Numbered from the stretch's first letter, positions 1 to 9,351 are shown. The stretch: DNA of 35,550 nt from Candidatus Thalassarchaeaceae archaeon (GCA_030747395.1 JASLKT010000010.1:1-35550); one strand, 5' to 3'. Program-made: numbers and translations. The notes: a model not told the origin generated them from the sequence alone.

Positions 1-588
1 GCCCAATTCTGCTTCTCGACGGAACATGCTGCTTACTTCTTCTTCACTGAGTTCGTCAAAGTAATCTGCTTTGTTGAAACCCATCATTTTAGCGACTAGG
101 ACTGCAGGGAACATCCGAATGTATGTGTTGTAATTCTTTGCGGATTGATTGTATTCCTCAACTTCACTGGCCATTTTTGAAATGGCATAAATGCCCTGTT
201 GCAAACCTTCAACCAGAACATGGTAGGAGGTCAGTTGTGGATTGTCTTCTGCAAATGCGAGTGCCTTAGGCATGATTGAATCCATCATTCCAGATGCTTG
301 TGCCATCCCACTACGATTCCCTGATTTACTCGATTCGGCGAAAAGTTTCCGTGCTTCAACAATCATTTCATAGACATTGCTTTCCAATCCAACTTGGACC
401 AAGTCGGTATCTTCGACAAGTGCGATTTTTTGAGATTTAACGGCGATTTGTGCCTCAAGGTTTTGCCATTGATTCTTGGTCTCTTCTTCAAGATCAACCA
501 TACGGTTGTATGTACCGTAAATCCAAAAGAAAATCATGAAGAGAACGGTCACACCAGCGGCGCTCAGAAACAATAGCGTAGGGTCCAT
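1..588 (-). CDS. lemA: LemA family membrane protein (3' end beyond window)
   Basis: The 196 visible codons start at ATG 588 and run off the left edge, so the C-terminus is missing. Residues about 4-25 form one N-terminal membrane segment, followed by a long helical region. Near residues 160-185 a stretch with YNQSAKNYNTYIR, FP and AKMMGF..ADYF matches the LemA family signature (YN..V..YN..I..FP..L.A...GF....YF). LemA proteins are single-pass membrane proteins with a helical bundle on one side; their biochemical role is not established. The gene follows the hydrolase at 630-1499 on the same strand after about 40 bases, so they may be co-transcribed. No clear Shine-Dalgarno precedes the start. 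The family call is firm; function is unknown. Confidence 0.88.
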   Translation of the reverse strand, partial: MDPTLLFLSAAGVTVLFMIFFWIYGTYNRMVDLEEETKNQWQNLEAQIAVKSQKIALVEDTDLVQVGLESNVYEMIVEARKLFAESSKSGNRSGMAQASGMMDSIMPKALAFAEDNPQLTSYHVLVEGLQQGIYAISKMASEVEEYNQSAKNYNTYIRMFPAVLVAKMMGFNKADYFDELSEEEVSSMFRREAELG

Positions 589-629
589 GCCGCAGCCGAT
601 GAGGATGCGATTATTAGCATCACTGGCAA

Positions 630-1499
630 TCAAACGGATTCCCATGCGTCAATATCGCCAATGACATCAGCCTCGTGTGCGTATTGATTGCTAGGGACTT
701 CGATCAAACTACCATTGGGCAAAGCATCGACAATTCCATGCGAATCCGTGCCTGTATGCAGTGTGTCAGAAGCCGCAACACAAATGGCAATCTTGGCATC
801 TATTTTTTCTAGGTTGGCAGGCAGATCATAACGACGGTTGGCCTGAACACTTCGCTTGAGGCGTAGCAGATGTGCTTGCGTCAAGGTTCGCTTGTATCGA
901 ATGTATTGGCCGGGTTCTTTCAATCGCCATTTGAGGTAAGGTAAGCCGATTCGAATGAGGGGCGAATAGCACCACCAAGGTGCAGCCATCAGAGGAACCA
1001 TCCATGTTGGAAATCTAAATTGCGAATTGGGTGCGATTAGGAATGCTGAATTGCCTCTGAGATGACCTTCCATCATGCCATGCAAAATGACGGTTGCACC
1101 CAATGATGAACCAAACCACATTACATCCGAATCAAGGTTTAACTCAGACACAACCTCACTCAAATCTTCAGCATGTCGCAGCATCTTGAAATCGTTCACG
1201 CGCAATTTTTTCGGCACGATAGCTGAACGCTTTTCTCTCGTTTCGATGTAGTGAATTGTTCGCTTTTCAGCCCACGAAGCAAGAAGTGGGGCCCATCCAT
1301 CCATGACGCTCGTCCAACCGGGAATGAATACGACAGGAGGGCTTGTGTTGTCTTGCTTGGGTGTAAACGAATAGACGCGCAATTGGTAGCCATCGGACGC
1401 CTCAATATGACGCGCCTCAATGTGGCAATCGGGATTGCCTAGTAATGCTGCGACTTCAGCGGGAGTCAAATCAGTTGCACTCCCATGAAATTGCCACAA
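630..1499 (-). CDS. alpha/beta hydrolase family protein
   Basis: A 289-residue protein with the alpha/beta hydrolase layout. An early strand and oxyanion segment (VVFIPGWTS, residues 56-64) is followed by the nucleophile elbow GSSLG at 130-134 (Ser132), a probable acid in AASD (Asp245) and the catalytic His in YAHE (His275). The middle (about 155-205) is a cap rich in W, P and Y. The substrate cannot be read from sequence: esterase, lipase or lysophospholipase-like activity are all possible. It lies 23 bases downstream of the Nudix/metallo-beta-lactamase gene and upstream of lemA, all on the minus strand, so the three may form one unit. The fold call is firm; the specific function is open. 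Confidence 0.85.
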   Translation of the reverse strand: MWQFHGSATDLTPAEVAALLGNPDCHIEARHIEASDGYQLRVYSFTPKQDNTSPPVVFIPGWTSVMDGWAPLLASWAEKRTIHYIETREKRSAIVPKKLRVNDFKMLRHAEDLSEVVSELNLDSDVMWFGSSLGATVILHGMMEGHLRGNSAFLIAPNSQFRFPTWMVPLMAAPWWCYSPLIRIGLPYLKWRLKEPGQYIRYKRTLTQAHLLRLKRSVQANRRYDLPANLEKIDAKIAICVAASDTLHTGTDSHGIVDALPNGSLIEVPSNQYAHEADVIGDIDAWESV

Positions 1500-1522
1500 A
1501 CTGCGCGTGCTTGAATCTTCAC

Positions 1523-3025
1523 CTATATTCGACCTTCTTTGCGCAAAGCGTCGACATGACTCATCGTTTGATCAATCTTCAACAATGGATGAGCATCAGG
1601 CGTGTCAGCATACGCCGCATGACTCAAATCCTCGATTTCTCGTAATCCACTCTGCCATGCAGAGAATACAGCTTCGTGTCGTTTTTCCCTATGATTGATG
1701 TAATGTGTCAGCAATTTGTTTGGATTGGTCACGACGGGGCCATGCCCTGGGAATAGTAGGTTAGCATCTAAATCTCGAAGTCGATACAACCCCTCGATGT
1801 ATGTGGTCATGTCTCCCTCTCCACTAGGCACAAGGATGGTGCCGACCTGAACGACGTTATCAGCAGAAATGATGCCGGCTTCAGAGACCAAGCAGATTTG
1901 CCCGGGGCAATGCCCGGGTGTCTCGATGACCGACCATTGGACGCCATCGACAGCGATTGTATCTCCTTCTTTCATTCTAAGCGTTGATGCATCGGTAGAA
2001 ATGGATGCGAGCGTCTCTTCTGTCGCCCAAATTGGGGCCTGATAAATTGCGGAAATTGCTGTTAAATCACCCACGTGATCAGCGTGCCTGTGGGTGAATA
2101 TTGTCGCTTTGATGGTGGAACCATCAGAGAGGATTTGCTCAACTTTTTCTCTTAGTTGTATAAGTCCCTCATCACACTTTGCTGCTGGATCGATAATGAT
2201 GCGTTCACCACCTGGCACCCCAAGGATGTAGCAATTGGTATGCGTCGCAGGTGGTAATGTAGCGGTTGGCAATGGCAGACATTCCACTCCGGGCGCAAAC
2301 TCAATTCGAGTGTTTTGATTTGGCGGGGATATAGTCATCCTCTCAATGGAAGCATCAATCGTGTCTTCTGAAATTTCCCTCAATATCATGACGAGAGGAG
2401 GTGGCAGGCGAATTTGATTGGCACACCACTCTTTGAGTAATTGCTCTGGTGTCGCCCACCGATATGCATCAAATTCTCCCTTTTCACCATCAATCAGATT
2501 CGGCTCAACATTACATTCCATGGTGAAGAAATGATTGCGGAATCGAAGTGGTGCAAGAGGCGGTGTCGTGCGTTCACTGATGACGAAAAAACCGTCATCA
2601 TAAAGGTTGATTTCACCTGTTTCTGCAGCCAAACGCCATGCAGCCTTATCATTCAATATTCGTGTCCGTAATTCATCATCCACGATTTCCAATCCACCAG
2701 AACCCGGTGTGATACCCACTTCTTCAACCATTTCTCGAAATAGGGCCACTAGAGCGGCGCGTTCATCCTCATCCCTATGGGGGAACCATTCGGGATGGGC
2801 ATCAAGTGCTGCTTGATCAACACGGCTCACACCCCCTCCTGGGAACGCCCAGTAATCTGGGAATGCTGGGACGCTAGAAACACGATGGCAGACCAGGATT
2901 TCTTCTCCGCGTCTGAGCATGACAGAGGCAGAGGGGCGAGGGGGGCGAGGTTCTGCGCGTGTAACCTCCATTGGACCTGCGAAGGTCCGACGGACTTGAA
3001 GCCTGTTGCCTCTTCGCACATTCAT
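1523..3025 (-). CDS. Nudix hydrolase fused to LACTB2-like metallo-beta-lactamase
   Basis: A 500-residue two-enzyme fusion. Residues about 30-225 are a Nudix domain: FPGGG at 61-65 starts the box, but about 30 residues (rich in D, E and R) intervene before the helix REMVEEVGI at 97-105. A similar insertion is known in the NUDT19 CoA-diphosphatase group. Residues about 245-440 are a metallo-beta-lactamase fold with THRHADH (311-317), His372 in GHCPG, Asp389 and His428 in PGHGP. The C-terminus (about 442-500, starting HREKRH) matches the winged-helix tail of LACTB2-type proteins. Likely acts in the cytoplasm on nucleotide or CoA derivatives and on an RNA or thioester-like substrate; this is inferred. 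ATG 3025 overlaps the start of the opposite small gene, so the internal Met19 (ATG at 2971) is an equally plausible start. Confidence 0.88.
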   Translation of the reverse strand: MNVRRGNRLQVRRTFAGPMEVTRAEPRPPRPSASVMLRRGEEILVCHRVSSVPAFPDYWAFPGGGVSRVDQAALDAHPEWFPHRDEDERAALVALFREMVEEVGITPGSGGLEIVDDELRTRILNDKAAWRLAAETGEINLYDDGFFVISERTTPPLAPLRFRNHFFTMECNVEPNLIDGEKGEFDAYRWATPEQLLKEWCANQIRLPPPLVMILREISEDTIDASIERMTISPPNQNTRIEFAPGVECLPLPTATLPPATHTNCYILGVPGGERIIIDPAAKCDEGLIQLREKVEQILSDGSTIKATIFTHRHADHVGDLTAISAIYQAPIWATEETLASISTDASTLRMKEGDTIAVDGVQWSVIETPGHCPGQICLVSEAGIISADNVVQVGTILVPSGEGDMTTYIEGLYRLRDLDANLLFPGHGPVVTNPNKLLTHYINHREKRHEAVFSAWQSGLREIEDLSHAAYADTPDAHPLLKIDQTMSHVDALRKEGRI

Positions 3026-3185
3026 GGAGCCGTGGGAAATCGAACCTCTGAGCGAGGAAGAAGCGGCAGCCTATGAAGCACGAAGTGAACGAATGCGCCG
3101 AATTGGAAGAATGACTCTAGCCATCATGATGACCACGATGATGGTTACATGGGTTGCAAAAAATTTCTTCATCGCACTCCTGTAG
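3024..3185 (+). CDS. small single-pass membrane protein (53 aa)
   Basis: A short frame beginning MEPWEIEPLSEEEAAAYEAR. An acidic N-terminus is followed by a basic patch (RSERMRRIGR) and then a Met-rich hydrophobic segment of about 20 residues (LAIMMTTMMVTWVAKNFFIALL region), the pattern of a small membrane protein with its N-terminus in the cytoplasm. It ends 31 bases before the aldo/keto reductase start on the same strand. Its ATG shares the tetranucleotide CATG with the upstream-most ATG of the divergent Nudix fusion. I recognise no family. Existence is supported only by composition and position, so confidence is moderate. Confidence 0.5.
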   Translation: MEPWEIEPLSEEEAAAYEARSERMRRIGRMTLAIMMTTMMVTWVAKNFFIALL

Positions 3186-3216
3186 GTTCATCAATCACCG
3201 CCCCTTGCATGCATGT

Positions 3217-4050
3217 ATGCGTATAGGTCATCAATCTGCCAAGGGTGTTGAATATATCCATGAAATACCGTCTTTCGGCCTCGGTGTCTTCCTAATGTCA
3301 GAAGAGGGAGAATGCAAATCTGCCTGTCTCTCAGCACTGGAGGCGGGTTACACACACATCGATACCGCCCGCGCATACAGCAATGAGCATGAAGTGGGCG
3401 AGGCTCTCAAGGAATCTGGAGTCGATAGAGAGGAAGTCTTCATCACAACCAAACTTCGCAGGATGCACGCAATTGGTTTTGACGAAGTGATCGAACACTG
3501 TCAAAAATCACTCGAATTGTTGGATACCGAATACATCGATTTGTATCTGGTCCATGCTCCGCCAGAAGAAATCGAACATCGCGCCCCTGTATGGAAAGGA
3601 ATGGAGCATTGTCTTGAGCAGGGCTGGGTCAAAGCCATTGGAGTCTCAAATTATGGCGCACATCATTTGGATGCAATGCAAGAATACGCCACCTATCTAC
3701 CATCCGTCAACCAAATCGAAATCAATCCGTGGCTTCAGCGCCCTGAATTACGGGCCGCAACAGAAGCAATCGGTGCAAAGGTCATGGCCTACTCACCATT
3801 GGCACGTGGACACAAATTGAAGGAACCCGAACTGATTGATGTTGCCAGCCGATTGGGCTGCACTCCGGCTCAAGTCGCCATCAAGTTCTGCCATGATATC
3901 GGTTGTATCACAATCCCGAAATCAAGTCGCTCGGATCGAATCACAGAAAATCTCGCATCACTTGAAATCGACATTTCCAGTGAAATGGCAGCCATAATGG
4001 GCATGGAATGTGGGTACATTTCCGGATGGGACCCCACTTCAGAGCCCTGA
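3217..4050 (+). CDS. aldo/keto reductase
   Basis: A 277-residue NAD(P)H-dependent oxidoreductase of the aldo/keto reductase superfamily, a cytoplasmic TIM barrel. From the ATG at 3217, the catalytic tetrad falls at Asp49 (HIDTA), Tyr54 (RAYSNE), Lys79 (TTKL) and His113 (YLVHAP), close to the usual family positions, which is why I chose this start over longer frames. Other signatures are WVKAIGVSNY, NQIEINPW and, near the end, the cofactor-binding IPKSSRSDRI. The substrate is not predictable; 2,5-diketogluconate-reductase-like small-carbonyl reductases are the closest in pattern. Its stop codon abuts the trpS stop at 4051 (convergent). The small membrane gene just upstream may share its transcript. 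Confidence 0.92.
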   Translation: MRIGHQSAKGVEYIHEIPSFGLGVFLMSEEGECKSACLSALEAGYTHIDTARAYSNEHEVGEALKESGVDREEVFITTKLRRMHAIGFDEVIEHCQKSLELLDTEYIDLYLVHAPPEEIEHRAPVWKGMEHCLEQGWVKAIGVSNYGAHHLDAMQEYATYLPSVNQIEINPWLQRPELRAATEAIGAKVMAYSPLARGHKLKEPELIDVASRLGCTPAQVAIKFCHDIGCITIPKSSRSDRITENLASLEIDISSEMAAIMGMECGYISGWDPTSEP

Positions 4051-5406
4051 TTATCGAGAATCCTCAGCGAGGAAATCACTGACCAAATGCGCGTTCTGCT
4101 CGCGTAATTCAGCCAATTTGGTTAGCCATGCTGCTGCCTTTTCAATCGTCATCATCTTCAGTTCACCACTGAGGATGTCACCGGCCACATACCCTCTGCG
4201 AATTTCTTCAAGAGCCGCATCATCTTCTTCGAAAAAGAAGCGGAGATATTGGAATGCAACATCGATGTCGGGGTTGCCTCCGAGTCTCCGATGTTCTTCA
4301 ACAGTGGATTGCCCACCTGAGAAAGATCTCTTGAATTTCTTTTCCATTTTCTTGAGGTCCTCGTTGAGGAAAACCGTCGTTTCTGGCATTGAGGATGACA
4401 TCTTGCCGCCTGTCATCCCCACAGCAAATCGGTGATATGTGCTACTCGGTTGTAGCAAACCGGGCCCCCCCATACTTCGCTCTAATGTCAGCAGGGCCAT
4501 ACGAATGAGGTATCTGTCCTTCGAAGTCGCTGCGGGTAAATCGACAATGCCATGATTAGCATCGGCCACGATGTCACCATAACCGAGTCCCTTGAGTGAA
4601 TCGACGATACGGGTAAACACTGCCTTGGTGGTTGTCTTGTCCTGGGCTACAATAGCCTGATTTTCATCCATTACCGATACGGTAATTCGCAGGCCACCGT
4701 TCTTGCGGTCATTGACATTGAACCAGTTGGTTTTGCCCGCCAACCCCCGACACAAACGCAGGTGAGGGTCTTGATCAACCCCAACAGGGACCACGATTGG
4801 GCGCAACCCTCCATATTCCTCAAGTTGCGGGTGAAGGATGTCACCAGCTTGAACCAAGGGGGCCTGCACGTGAGCAAGATTGGTATCGCCTTGGAATCCA
4901 TAAATGGCTTCGAATTCAGAGAGATTTGTGCGCTTACCAAGGGTGAATCCCATTCTCTGGACGATAGGGCGTGTGCTTTGGAAGTAGATGTTGGTCTTGG
5001 CTGGGTCCAAACCCATGGCGACATAATTGGCGACATACTCTTCCAACGCAACCTTACGGCATTCGGCCAAACTGTAGCCACGGGTCGCATTGGCTTCTAG
5101 GTCTGCAACGGCAATGGTCACATCTGCGCCCTGCTCTTGGAACCAACGAACTTGGTCGATGACCATCTTGTGACCCAAGTGCATCTGTCCACTGGGCATC
5201 AATCCAGTCATGACTCCAAAGGGTTCGCCTCGACTGTGCGCTTGGAGGATGTTGCCCAAATCACGATGTGCGAAAATGATGTCGCGGCGGTGGTGCATCG
5301 AAGGGTTAGGGATTTCAGCGAATGGAACCGTCTCCAATCCGAATTGCTGAATGATGCGGTCATAGTCTGTTGAGACCTCGCTTGACCAAGGGTCGATGTC
5401 CACCAT
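4051..5406 (-). CDS. trpS: tryptophanyl-tRNA synthetase (archaeal/eukaryotic type)
   Basis: A class I aminoacyl-tRNA synthetase of 451 residues that charges tRNA-Trp in the cytoplasm. The HIGH-type motif is HLGH at 76-79 (in PSGQMHLGH), and the KMSKS-type loop is KMSSS at 335-339 (in GGKMSSSMPE). The region YGFQGDTNLAHVQAPLVQAGDILHP and VGVDQDPHLRL match archaeal/eukaryotic TrpRS, where a long N-terminal extension precedes HIGH as here. The first ATG at 5406 gives a normal-length N-terminus. The gene is divergent from the saccharopine-dehydrogenase-like gene with a 92-base gap, and convergent with the aldo/keto reductase. Identification is firm. Confidence 0.96.
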   Translation of the reverse strand: MVDIDPWSSEVSTDYDRIIQQFGLETVPFAEIPNPSMHHRRDIIFAHRDLGNILQAHSRGEPFGVMTGLMPSGQMHLGHKMVIDQVRWFQEQGADVTIAVADLEANATRGYSLAECRKVALEEYVANYVAMGLDPAKTNIYFQSTRPIVQRMGFTLGKRTNLSEFEAIYGFQGDTNLAHVQAPLVQAGDILHPQLEEYGGLRPIVVPVGVDQDPHLRLCRGLAGKTNWFNVNDRKNGGLRITVSVMDENQAIVAQDKTTTKAVFTRIVDSLKGLGYGDIVADANHGIVDLPAATSKDRYLIRMALLTLERSMGGPGLLQPSSTYHRFAVGMTGGKMSSSMPETTVFLNEDLKKMEKKFKRSFSGGQSTVEEHRRLGGNPDIDVAFQYLRFFFEEDDAALEEIRRGYVAGDILSGELKMMTIEKAAAWLTKLAELREQNAHLVSDFLAEDSR

Positions 5407-5498
5407 CGGCTACGCCGATATCAAAGCGGCTATCAAGGCGTCGGGTCAACTTCGGCCTATGGCCGATGGTTTGACGTGTACTTCGCCCACGCCGGTTC

Positions 5499-6539
5499 AT
5501 GGCCCGCATCTGTGTCCTCGGCGGTGGACTTGTGGGGCGATTCGTTGCCTGTGTATTGCATGACCGAAAACACACTGTGCGCGTTATTGATTCAGATCCT
5601 CTATCTGGAATGCCCACCGAAATTGAAGTCATTCAAGCCTATGTGGAATTGAAATCCTTGTTGAAAATGGTCGATGGATTCGACGTTGTAGTGAATTGCC
5701 TTCCCGGTAGAATTGGCCACACAACCCGCTCCACATTATTGTCTATAGATGGAATGTCTGTGGCAGATTTAGCATTTACAGCCGAAGACCCCAGGGAATA
5801 TGATGAGTTGGCCAAGGAACACGGTTCAAGATTGATTTATGATGTTGGAATCGCCCCTGGTTTATCCAACGCCTTGTTGATGGATGCACAGTGTCGGATG
5901 GGGACTCTTTCTTCGGCGAAGATTTGGGTCGGTGGGAATCCACAGAAGCCCGATGAAGAATGGTCCTACATGGCTCCTTTTTCCCCATCCGATGTGATTG
6001 AGGAATACACGCGCCCAGCAAGGATTCGCCGCAATGGGCAGAATGTCACAGAAGCAGCATTGTCCGAGCGTCACACTGTCTCAGTGCCCGGTTATGGTCA
6101 AATGGAAGCATTCCTCACCGATGGCGTTCGTTCATTACTCGATACGATCGATAGTGAGGAGTTGCTTGAATACACCGTTCGGTGGCCCGGTCACATTGAC
6201 CGATATTTGTCTGGTGATGATTCAGAAGAAGAATTAATCGAGGCCTGGAAATTTGATTCTAATCGTCCAGAGTTCACATGGCTGGCCATAGAGGTCAATG
6301 ATGGTGACAAAATGCAACGGTGGAATGTCCTAGATGAGGGGCTGGACGGTTGGTCATCCATGGCGCGAACGACTGGCTTGGTCACTGCTGAGGTTGCAGA
6401 GATGCTCGCAGATGGTTCAATCTCCGAATGCGGGGTGATGCCTCCTGAGTGGCTTGGTCAAGAACCTGAATTGCTTCAACGCCTGTTAGGTGCGATGCAA
6501 AGAGAAGGGGTTCAGATTCATTCTTCTTCATTAGAATGA
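5499..6539 (+). CDS. saccharopine dehydrogenase-like oxidoreductase
   Basis: A 346-residue dehydrogenase. The N-terminus ARICVLGGGLVGR (glycine-rich Rossmann loop) followed by VRVIDSDP binds NAD(P). The segment YDVGIAPGLSNALL near residue 120 is the hallmark of the saccharopine dehydrogenase/lysine dehydrogenase/carboxynorspermidine dehydrogenase superfamily. The C-terminal half (about 135-320) is the catalytic dimerisation domain, with PGYG and VRWPGHIDRY segments seen in that family. It probably acts on an amino-acid secondary amine or imine; lysine-type and polyamine-type substrates are both possible. Its last 22 bases overlap the 3' end of the convergent gene at 6518-7651. Confidence 0.85.
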   Translation: MARICVLGGGLVGRFVACVLHDRKHTVRVIDSDPLSGMPTEIEVIQAYVELKSLLKMVDGFDVVVNCLPGRIGHTTRSTLLSIDGMSVADLAFTAEDPREYDELAKEHGSRLIYDVGIAPGLSNALLMDAQCRMGTLSSAKIWVGGNPQKPDEEWSYMAPFSPSDVIEEYTRPARIRRNGQNVTEAALSERHTVSVPGYGQMEAFLTDGVRSLLDTIDSEELLEYTVRWPGHIDRYLSGDDSEEELIEAWKFDSNRPEFTWLAIEVNDGDKMQRWNVLDEGLDGWSSMARTTGLVTAEVAEMLADGSISECGVMPPEWLGQEPELLQRLLGAMQREGVQIHSSSLE

Positions 6540-7651
6540 TACATTTCTTCATCGTGTTTGAGTGTATACTTGATTGCGACTGGAGCTGCTAGTATGGTGA
6601 GAACAGCAAGCATCGGTAGAATCCACGATGGTTCAACATCTGGCTGAGGTTCAATCAGCCATGTAAATCGAAGAGGTGAATCTTGGAAGGGCGAACTCCA
6701 CTCAAACAAATCCGTCGTGTGATGTCCTACGGCCATGAATGGTGTGAAATTATTGAATGAACCATCTTGAATCCGAATATCGGTTCCTTCTCCCTCCCAT
6801 GTGATTTGAACCAATGCTCCTTCTGCAAGGGTCAGTGTAACATCCGAATCACCTAGGATTCGATATCCTTCCTTCAAGTGATTATCGTCAAGGGTCAATT
6901 CTTCTAGCACGCCATCATCTACTCTAGCAATACTTGTGATTTGTGCACCGACGATGGACAAGTGAGTATTGCCTGGTACATCCCACCCACCATTGCTTGT
7001 GGGGGTTCCTTTCAGAGTGATTGAATTGTTCGCGCGTTCGAATTCGCTAGCCGAGTGAGTTGAAGAAAACCATTCACCCCATGTTGTGAACCAATAATCC
7101 TGAGATTCAATCCAAGCGAGCACGTCTCGATCTCTTCGGACGTTGAGATCTTCGATTTGCGCCTCCCAATACAAATTTGCGTACCCATTGGATTCGATAC
7201 CTTGCTCTATTGCGGAAATTGAAGCCACGTTTTGTTCAAGGCTGCCACCACTTCGTTCAATCGCCCAGTTAAGACTTTGACCGGTAACGGGTGGCCCTTG
7301 ATCTCCGACAATCCGAAAGCCTTCTTCAATCAGTATGGACTGGGTCAGGATGTCGACGTCAGTCATCGAAATCCCGAATGAAAGAGGTTCTTTACCCCAT
7401 TTCGATGCATTTATTTGAGAAGTAAGGTATTCCTTACATTCTTTGATGACACTATGGTCCTCACCAACATCTACGCCTGGCATTCCATGGCAACCAAACT
7501 CATCTCCAAGAGCAAGACGTTCCCCTCCAACCACTTCTTGGGTCAGCCAACCATCGGCTCTCCAAGCCACGGCACTCGGGAGAGAGAGAGACAAAAGCAG
7601 CACGCTCAGCATGAAGATGGCGGCTCTCATGAAAACCACCCCGGAGTCCAT
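6518..7651 (-). CDS. secreted, C-terminally anchored protein of unknown function
   Basis: About 377 residues from ATG 7651. A signal peptide (RAAIFMLSVLLLSLSLPSAVAW region) is followed by about 310 residues of probably beta-rich extracytoplasmic domain. One hydrophobic segment near the C-terminus (WILPMLAVLTILAAPVAIKY) is followed by a charged tail (KHDEEMYHSNEEE), so the protein is anchored with the bulk outside. Two Cys (FGCHG and KECKEY) lie early in the mature part and may form a disulfide. I recognise no family. ATG 7630 is an alternative start with a purine-rich GGGGTGG eight bases upstream. The 3' end overlaps the saccharopine-dehydrogenase-like gene by 22 bases. Confidence 0.75.
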   Translation of the reverse strand: MDSGVVFMRAAIFMLSVLLLSLSLPSAVAWRADGWLTQEVVGGERLALGDEFGCHGMPGVDVGEDHSVIKECKEYLTSQINASKWGKEPLSFGISMTDVDILTQSILIEEGFRIVGDQGPPVTGQSLNWAIERSGGSLEQNVASISAIEQGIESNGYANLYWEAQIEDLNVRRDRDVLAWIESQDYWFTTWGEWFSSTHSASEFERANNSITLKGTPTSNGGWDVPGNTHLSIVGAQITSIARVDDGVLEELTLDDNHLKEGYRILGDSDVTLTLAEGALVQITWEGEGTDIRIQDGSFNNFTPFMAVGHHTTDLFEWSSPFQDSPLRFTWLIEPQPDVEPSWILPMLAVLTILAAPVAIKYTLKHDEEMYHSNEEE

Positions 7652-7716
7652 AATTCTTGACTTTAACCACCAATCAATAGGCAATCATCAAGTGTGGATT
7701 TGGGTGGCCAGCATAC

Positions 7717-8496
7717 ATGGCAGAGGTTAGTGAAGATGTTCTAGCTGAACTGCGGGAGGTATCCAGAATTCCTAGGGCAGACATTCCTTTGCAGAAATCG
7801 CCACTCTATACGGTCTTCTTGTCTGTACTCCCAATTCTGGTGCGCTTTCTGTTCAGAATCCGCTACAGAGGTGTCCACCGTATACCTCGCAAAGGCGCAG
7901 TAATTCTTGCCGCCAACCATACATCACATATCGATCCATTTTCAATTATCTGTGGAGTTCGTCGAAGAACTCATTATCTTTCAAAAGACGAGCACTTTGA
8001 GAAATTCATTACGTCTGTAGTGATGAATACAACTGGACAAATTCGCACGCATAGAGAATCAGGAGCATCCGATGCACTCAGTAGTGCCTCAGATGTTCTT
8101 GAAGCGGGACTTGCAATGGGAATTTTTCCTGAAGGGACACGTTCCCGTCGAAAAGAAGCACCATTCTTGGACCGGGTTGGAAAAACAGGTGTGGCTCGGT
8201 TGGCCGCCAGTCATCCAGATGTACCAGTCTATCCTGCAGCCATTATGGGTGCTCGTGATGTTATGGCCCCCAGTGACAAAATCATTCGATTTTGGAAACC
8301 TGTCGATGTCACATTTGGTGAAGGGGTGACTTGGAATCAATGGGTCGTCCACCCCGATGGTGGCGCACTGGATGAGGCGAGTATTCGCACCCTCATCGAA
8401 TCCGAGGCGACTCAACAACGGACGGCAATGGGTGAACTATATCGGCGATTTACAGAGCAAGTACTTGGGACCATGGCCGCCCTAGGCGCACCCTGA
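7717..8496 (+). CDS. plsC: PlsC-type 1-acylglycerol-3-phosphate acyltransferase
   Basis: A 259-residue membrane-associated acyltransferase. The catalytic NHTSHID (H68 to D73, the HX4D motif) and the phosphate-binding FPEGTR (137-142) are both present, in the usual order and spacing. A hydrophobic stretch ([16 protein letters not shown], 31-46) precedes them. The family transfers a fatty acyl group to lysophosphatidate or a similar lysolipid, making ester lipids at the membrane. This is a bacterial/eukaryotic lipid step, notable if the host is an archaeon with ether lipids. It lies 50 bases upstream of thyA on the same strand. Family certain, acceptor unknown. Confidence 0.9.
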   Translation: MAEVSEDVLAELREVSRIPRADIPLQKSPLYTVFLSVLPILVRFLFRIRYRGVHRIPRKGAVILAANHTSHIDPFSIICGVRRRTHYLSKDEHFEKFITSVVMNTTGQIRTHRESGASDALSSASDVLEAGLAMGIFPEGTRSRRKEAPFLDRVGKTGVARLAASHPDVPVYPAAIMGARDVMAPSDKIIRFWKPVDVTFGEGVTWNQWVVHPDGGALDEASIRTLIESEATQQRTAMGELYRRFTEQVLGTMAALGAP

Positions 8497-8546
8497 AAGA
8501 GTGCGGGTATTCTTCAAGAACTACCGAGGCTAGGGACCTTCGTTCC

Positions 8547-9341
8547 ATGCAGACCTATCTCGACCTTCTACGCCGCATCCTTGACGAGGGTGTGGAACGC
8601 GGTGACCGGACAGGAACGGGAACCCTCTCGGTTTTCGGACACCAAATGCGCTTCGATTTATCGAAAGGATTTCCAGCGGTGACCACCAAGAAACTGCATT
8701 GGCCGAGCATCATTCACGAATTGCTCTGGTTCCTTTCTGGAGATACCAATGTTCGATACTTACAGGAAAACAAAGTTCGAATTTGGAACGAGTGGGCTGA
8801 TGAAAATGGTGACCTCGGGCCAGTCTATGGGAAACAATGGCGGAAGTGGGAAGCGAAGGATGGTCGAATAATCGATCAAATATCGCAAGCAATTGACCTC
8901 ATCAATAACAATCCCTCTAGTCGTCGGATTCTTGTCAGCGCTTGGAATGTAGGAGAACTTGATGATATGGCGTTGATGCCCTGTCACGCGTTTTTCCAGT
9001 TCTATGTCGCCGATGGTAAATTGTCGTGCCAACTCTATCAACGCAGTGCAGATGTGTTCCTTGGAGTCCCTTTCAATATCGCATCCTATGCCTTACTGAC
9101 CCACATGATGGCTCAAGTATGCGGTTTGGGTGTGGGTGACTTCATTCACACGATTGGAGATGCTCACCTTTACCTCAATCACTTAGATCAGGCCAAAGAA
9201 CAAGTCTCACGCGAACCGTTGGATTTACCTGCATTAAAATTGGATTCAAGCGTCATGGACATCGATGCATTTACTGGGAGACATATCGAAATCGAAGGAT
9301 ATGAACATCACCCGCATATTGCGGCCCCAATCAGTGTCTGA
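8547..9341 (+). CDS. thyA: thymidylate synthase (ThyA)
   Basis: A 264-residue protein, the same length as E. coli ThyA. It methylates dUMP to dTMP using methylene-tetrahydrofolate, producing dihydrofolate. The catalytic cysteine is Cys146 in MPCHAFFQF, and the dUMP phosphate-binding region GDRTGTGT (19-26), the SSRR segment (124-127), [17 protein letters not shown] and GDAHLYLNH are all intact. The C-terminal PHPHI-like segment and final AAPISV-type end are conserved. The folA gene follows after 10 bases, a functional pair because folA regenerates the tetrahydrofolate that ThyA oxidises. Most archaea use ThyX or none, so this is a bacterial-type trait. Confidence 0.97.
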   Translation: MQTYLDLLRRILDEGVERGDRTGTGTLSVFGHQMRFDLSKGFPAVTTKKLHWPSIIHELLWFLSGDTNVRYLQENKVRIWNEWADENGDLGPVYGKQWRKWEAKDGRIIDQISQAIDLINNNPSSRRILVSAWNVGELDDMALMPCHAFFQFYVADGKLSCQLYQRSADVFLGVPFNIASYALLTHMMAQVCGLGVGDFIHTIGDAHLYLNHLDQAKEQVSREPLDLPALKLDSSVMDIDAFTGRHIEIEGYEHHPHIAAPISV

Positions 9342-9351
9342 GGTGTTCTGA

